From positions 1 through 21,700 of the forward strand of contig CBCTTQ010000032.1 in the NCBI GenBank assembly GCA_965149945.1: a DNA stretch of 21,700 nucleotides, in the 5' to 3' direction. Positions 21,596 through 21,700 of this stretch are shown one piece after another. The notes beneath the pieces were generated by a model, which was given only the letters and a program-made list of their open reading frames with translations, did not search any database and was not told the DNA's origin. Every line of letters starts with the position of its first letter. Position 1 is the first letter of the stretch. This DNA comes from JAHZFN01 sp965149945 (lineage in GTDB: Bacteria > Bacillota > Dehalobacteriia > UBA4068 > UBA4997). The position numbers and the translations under genes were made by a program.

Positions 21596-21700
21596 GTAGG
21601 CTAAGTACCCAGCGCCTTGCCGCATTGCTGCGGTAGGTTTCCGGACACTCGCCCCCGAACCGGACTTACAACTCTCGCTGTATCCGGCTCTCCATTCATT
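21596..21700 (-). mobile_element. Group II intron, 3' end (rest outside the window)
   Basis: Read on the minus strand, the last 105 bases of a group II intron are present. Domain V is at 21657-21690. Domain VI follows: GGCGAGTGTCC (21653-21643) pairs with GGTACTTAGCC (21609-21599) except for a bulged A opposite base 21602, the expected branch point, and is capped by CCGCA-GCAA-TGCGG (21633-21620). The intron should end in CTAC at base 21596, with the branch A seven bases from the end and a terminal AC, as the family rule requires. The other domains and any intron-encoded reverse transcriptase would lie right of base 21700. The subclass cannot be assigned from this part. Confidence 0.87.
21657..21690 (-). 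ncRNA. Group II intron domain V (catalytic hairpin)
   Basis: Exactly 34 nt. On the minus strand GAGCCGGAT pairs with the end TCCGGTTC through eight base pairs that include the AGC triad and its G-U pair. A 2-nt bulge (AG) on the 3' side comes next, then six more pairs and a GAGA tetraloop. This is the textbook form of the catalytic centre, with no damaging change. Confidence 0.9.

Noticed and set aside
1..21700. CRISPR array, tRNA or rRNA genes, prophage or anti-phage genes
   Set aside because: No regularly spaced repeats, cloverleaf sequences, rRNA-like stretches or phage/defence domains were found on reading both strands.

Overview
The window looks like chromosomal DNA from a low-to-moderate GC, endospore-forming member of the Bacillota, probably an anaerobic Clostridia-like lineage (inference). 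Supporting this are a YunB-type sporulation protein, an RNase Y gene, a T-box leader on valS, GGAGG-type ribosome binding sites, strong sigma-A-like promoters and U-tract terminators. Almost all genes read on the + strand. The exceptions are a class A penicillin-binding protein cut by the left edge and a group II intron cut by the right edge.

Layout. 1-998 (-): 5' part of a peptidoglycan glycosyltransferase/transpeptidase. 1204-4871: yunB, yebC and rny, each apparently expressed from its own promoter. Between yebC and rny there is a promoter, about 240 nt of structured RNA and a terminator-like hairpin, which I read as an unannotated small RNA or an attenuating rny leader. 5221-5670: a small unknown membrane protein between two terminators.

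5903-13642 is the main accessory block: a PucR-type regulator, a metal-dependent amidohydrolase, an Asp/Glu-racemase/maleate-isomerase-like enzyme with two active-site cysteines, an SDR dehydrogenase and a complete TRAP transporter in the order DctQ-DctM-DctP. It ends at a perfect palindromic terminator. Gaps are short and one junction overlaps, so it looks like one regulon for uptake and breakdown of a small, probably carboxylated and nitrogen-containing compound. The substrate cannot be read from sequence.

13729-16749: valS behind a textbook T-box riboswitch whose specifier codon reads GUA (Val). 16943-20582: a TetR-controlled redox cassette of flavin-reductase-like protein, TetR regulator, lipid-anchored flavodoxin, an FMN reductase with a compact four-cysteine Fe-S-type motif, and an aldo/keto reductase. 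Two near-identical 15-bp palindromes flank its transcription start. 20774-21076: another small membrane protein. 21596-21700 (-): the 3' end of a group II intron, with a canonical 34-nt domain V and a domain VI carrying a bulged adenosine. No tRNA, rRNA or CRISPR array was seen.
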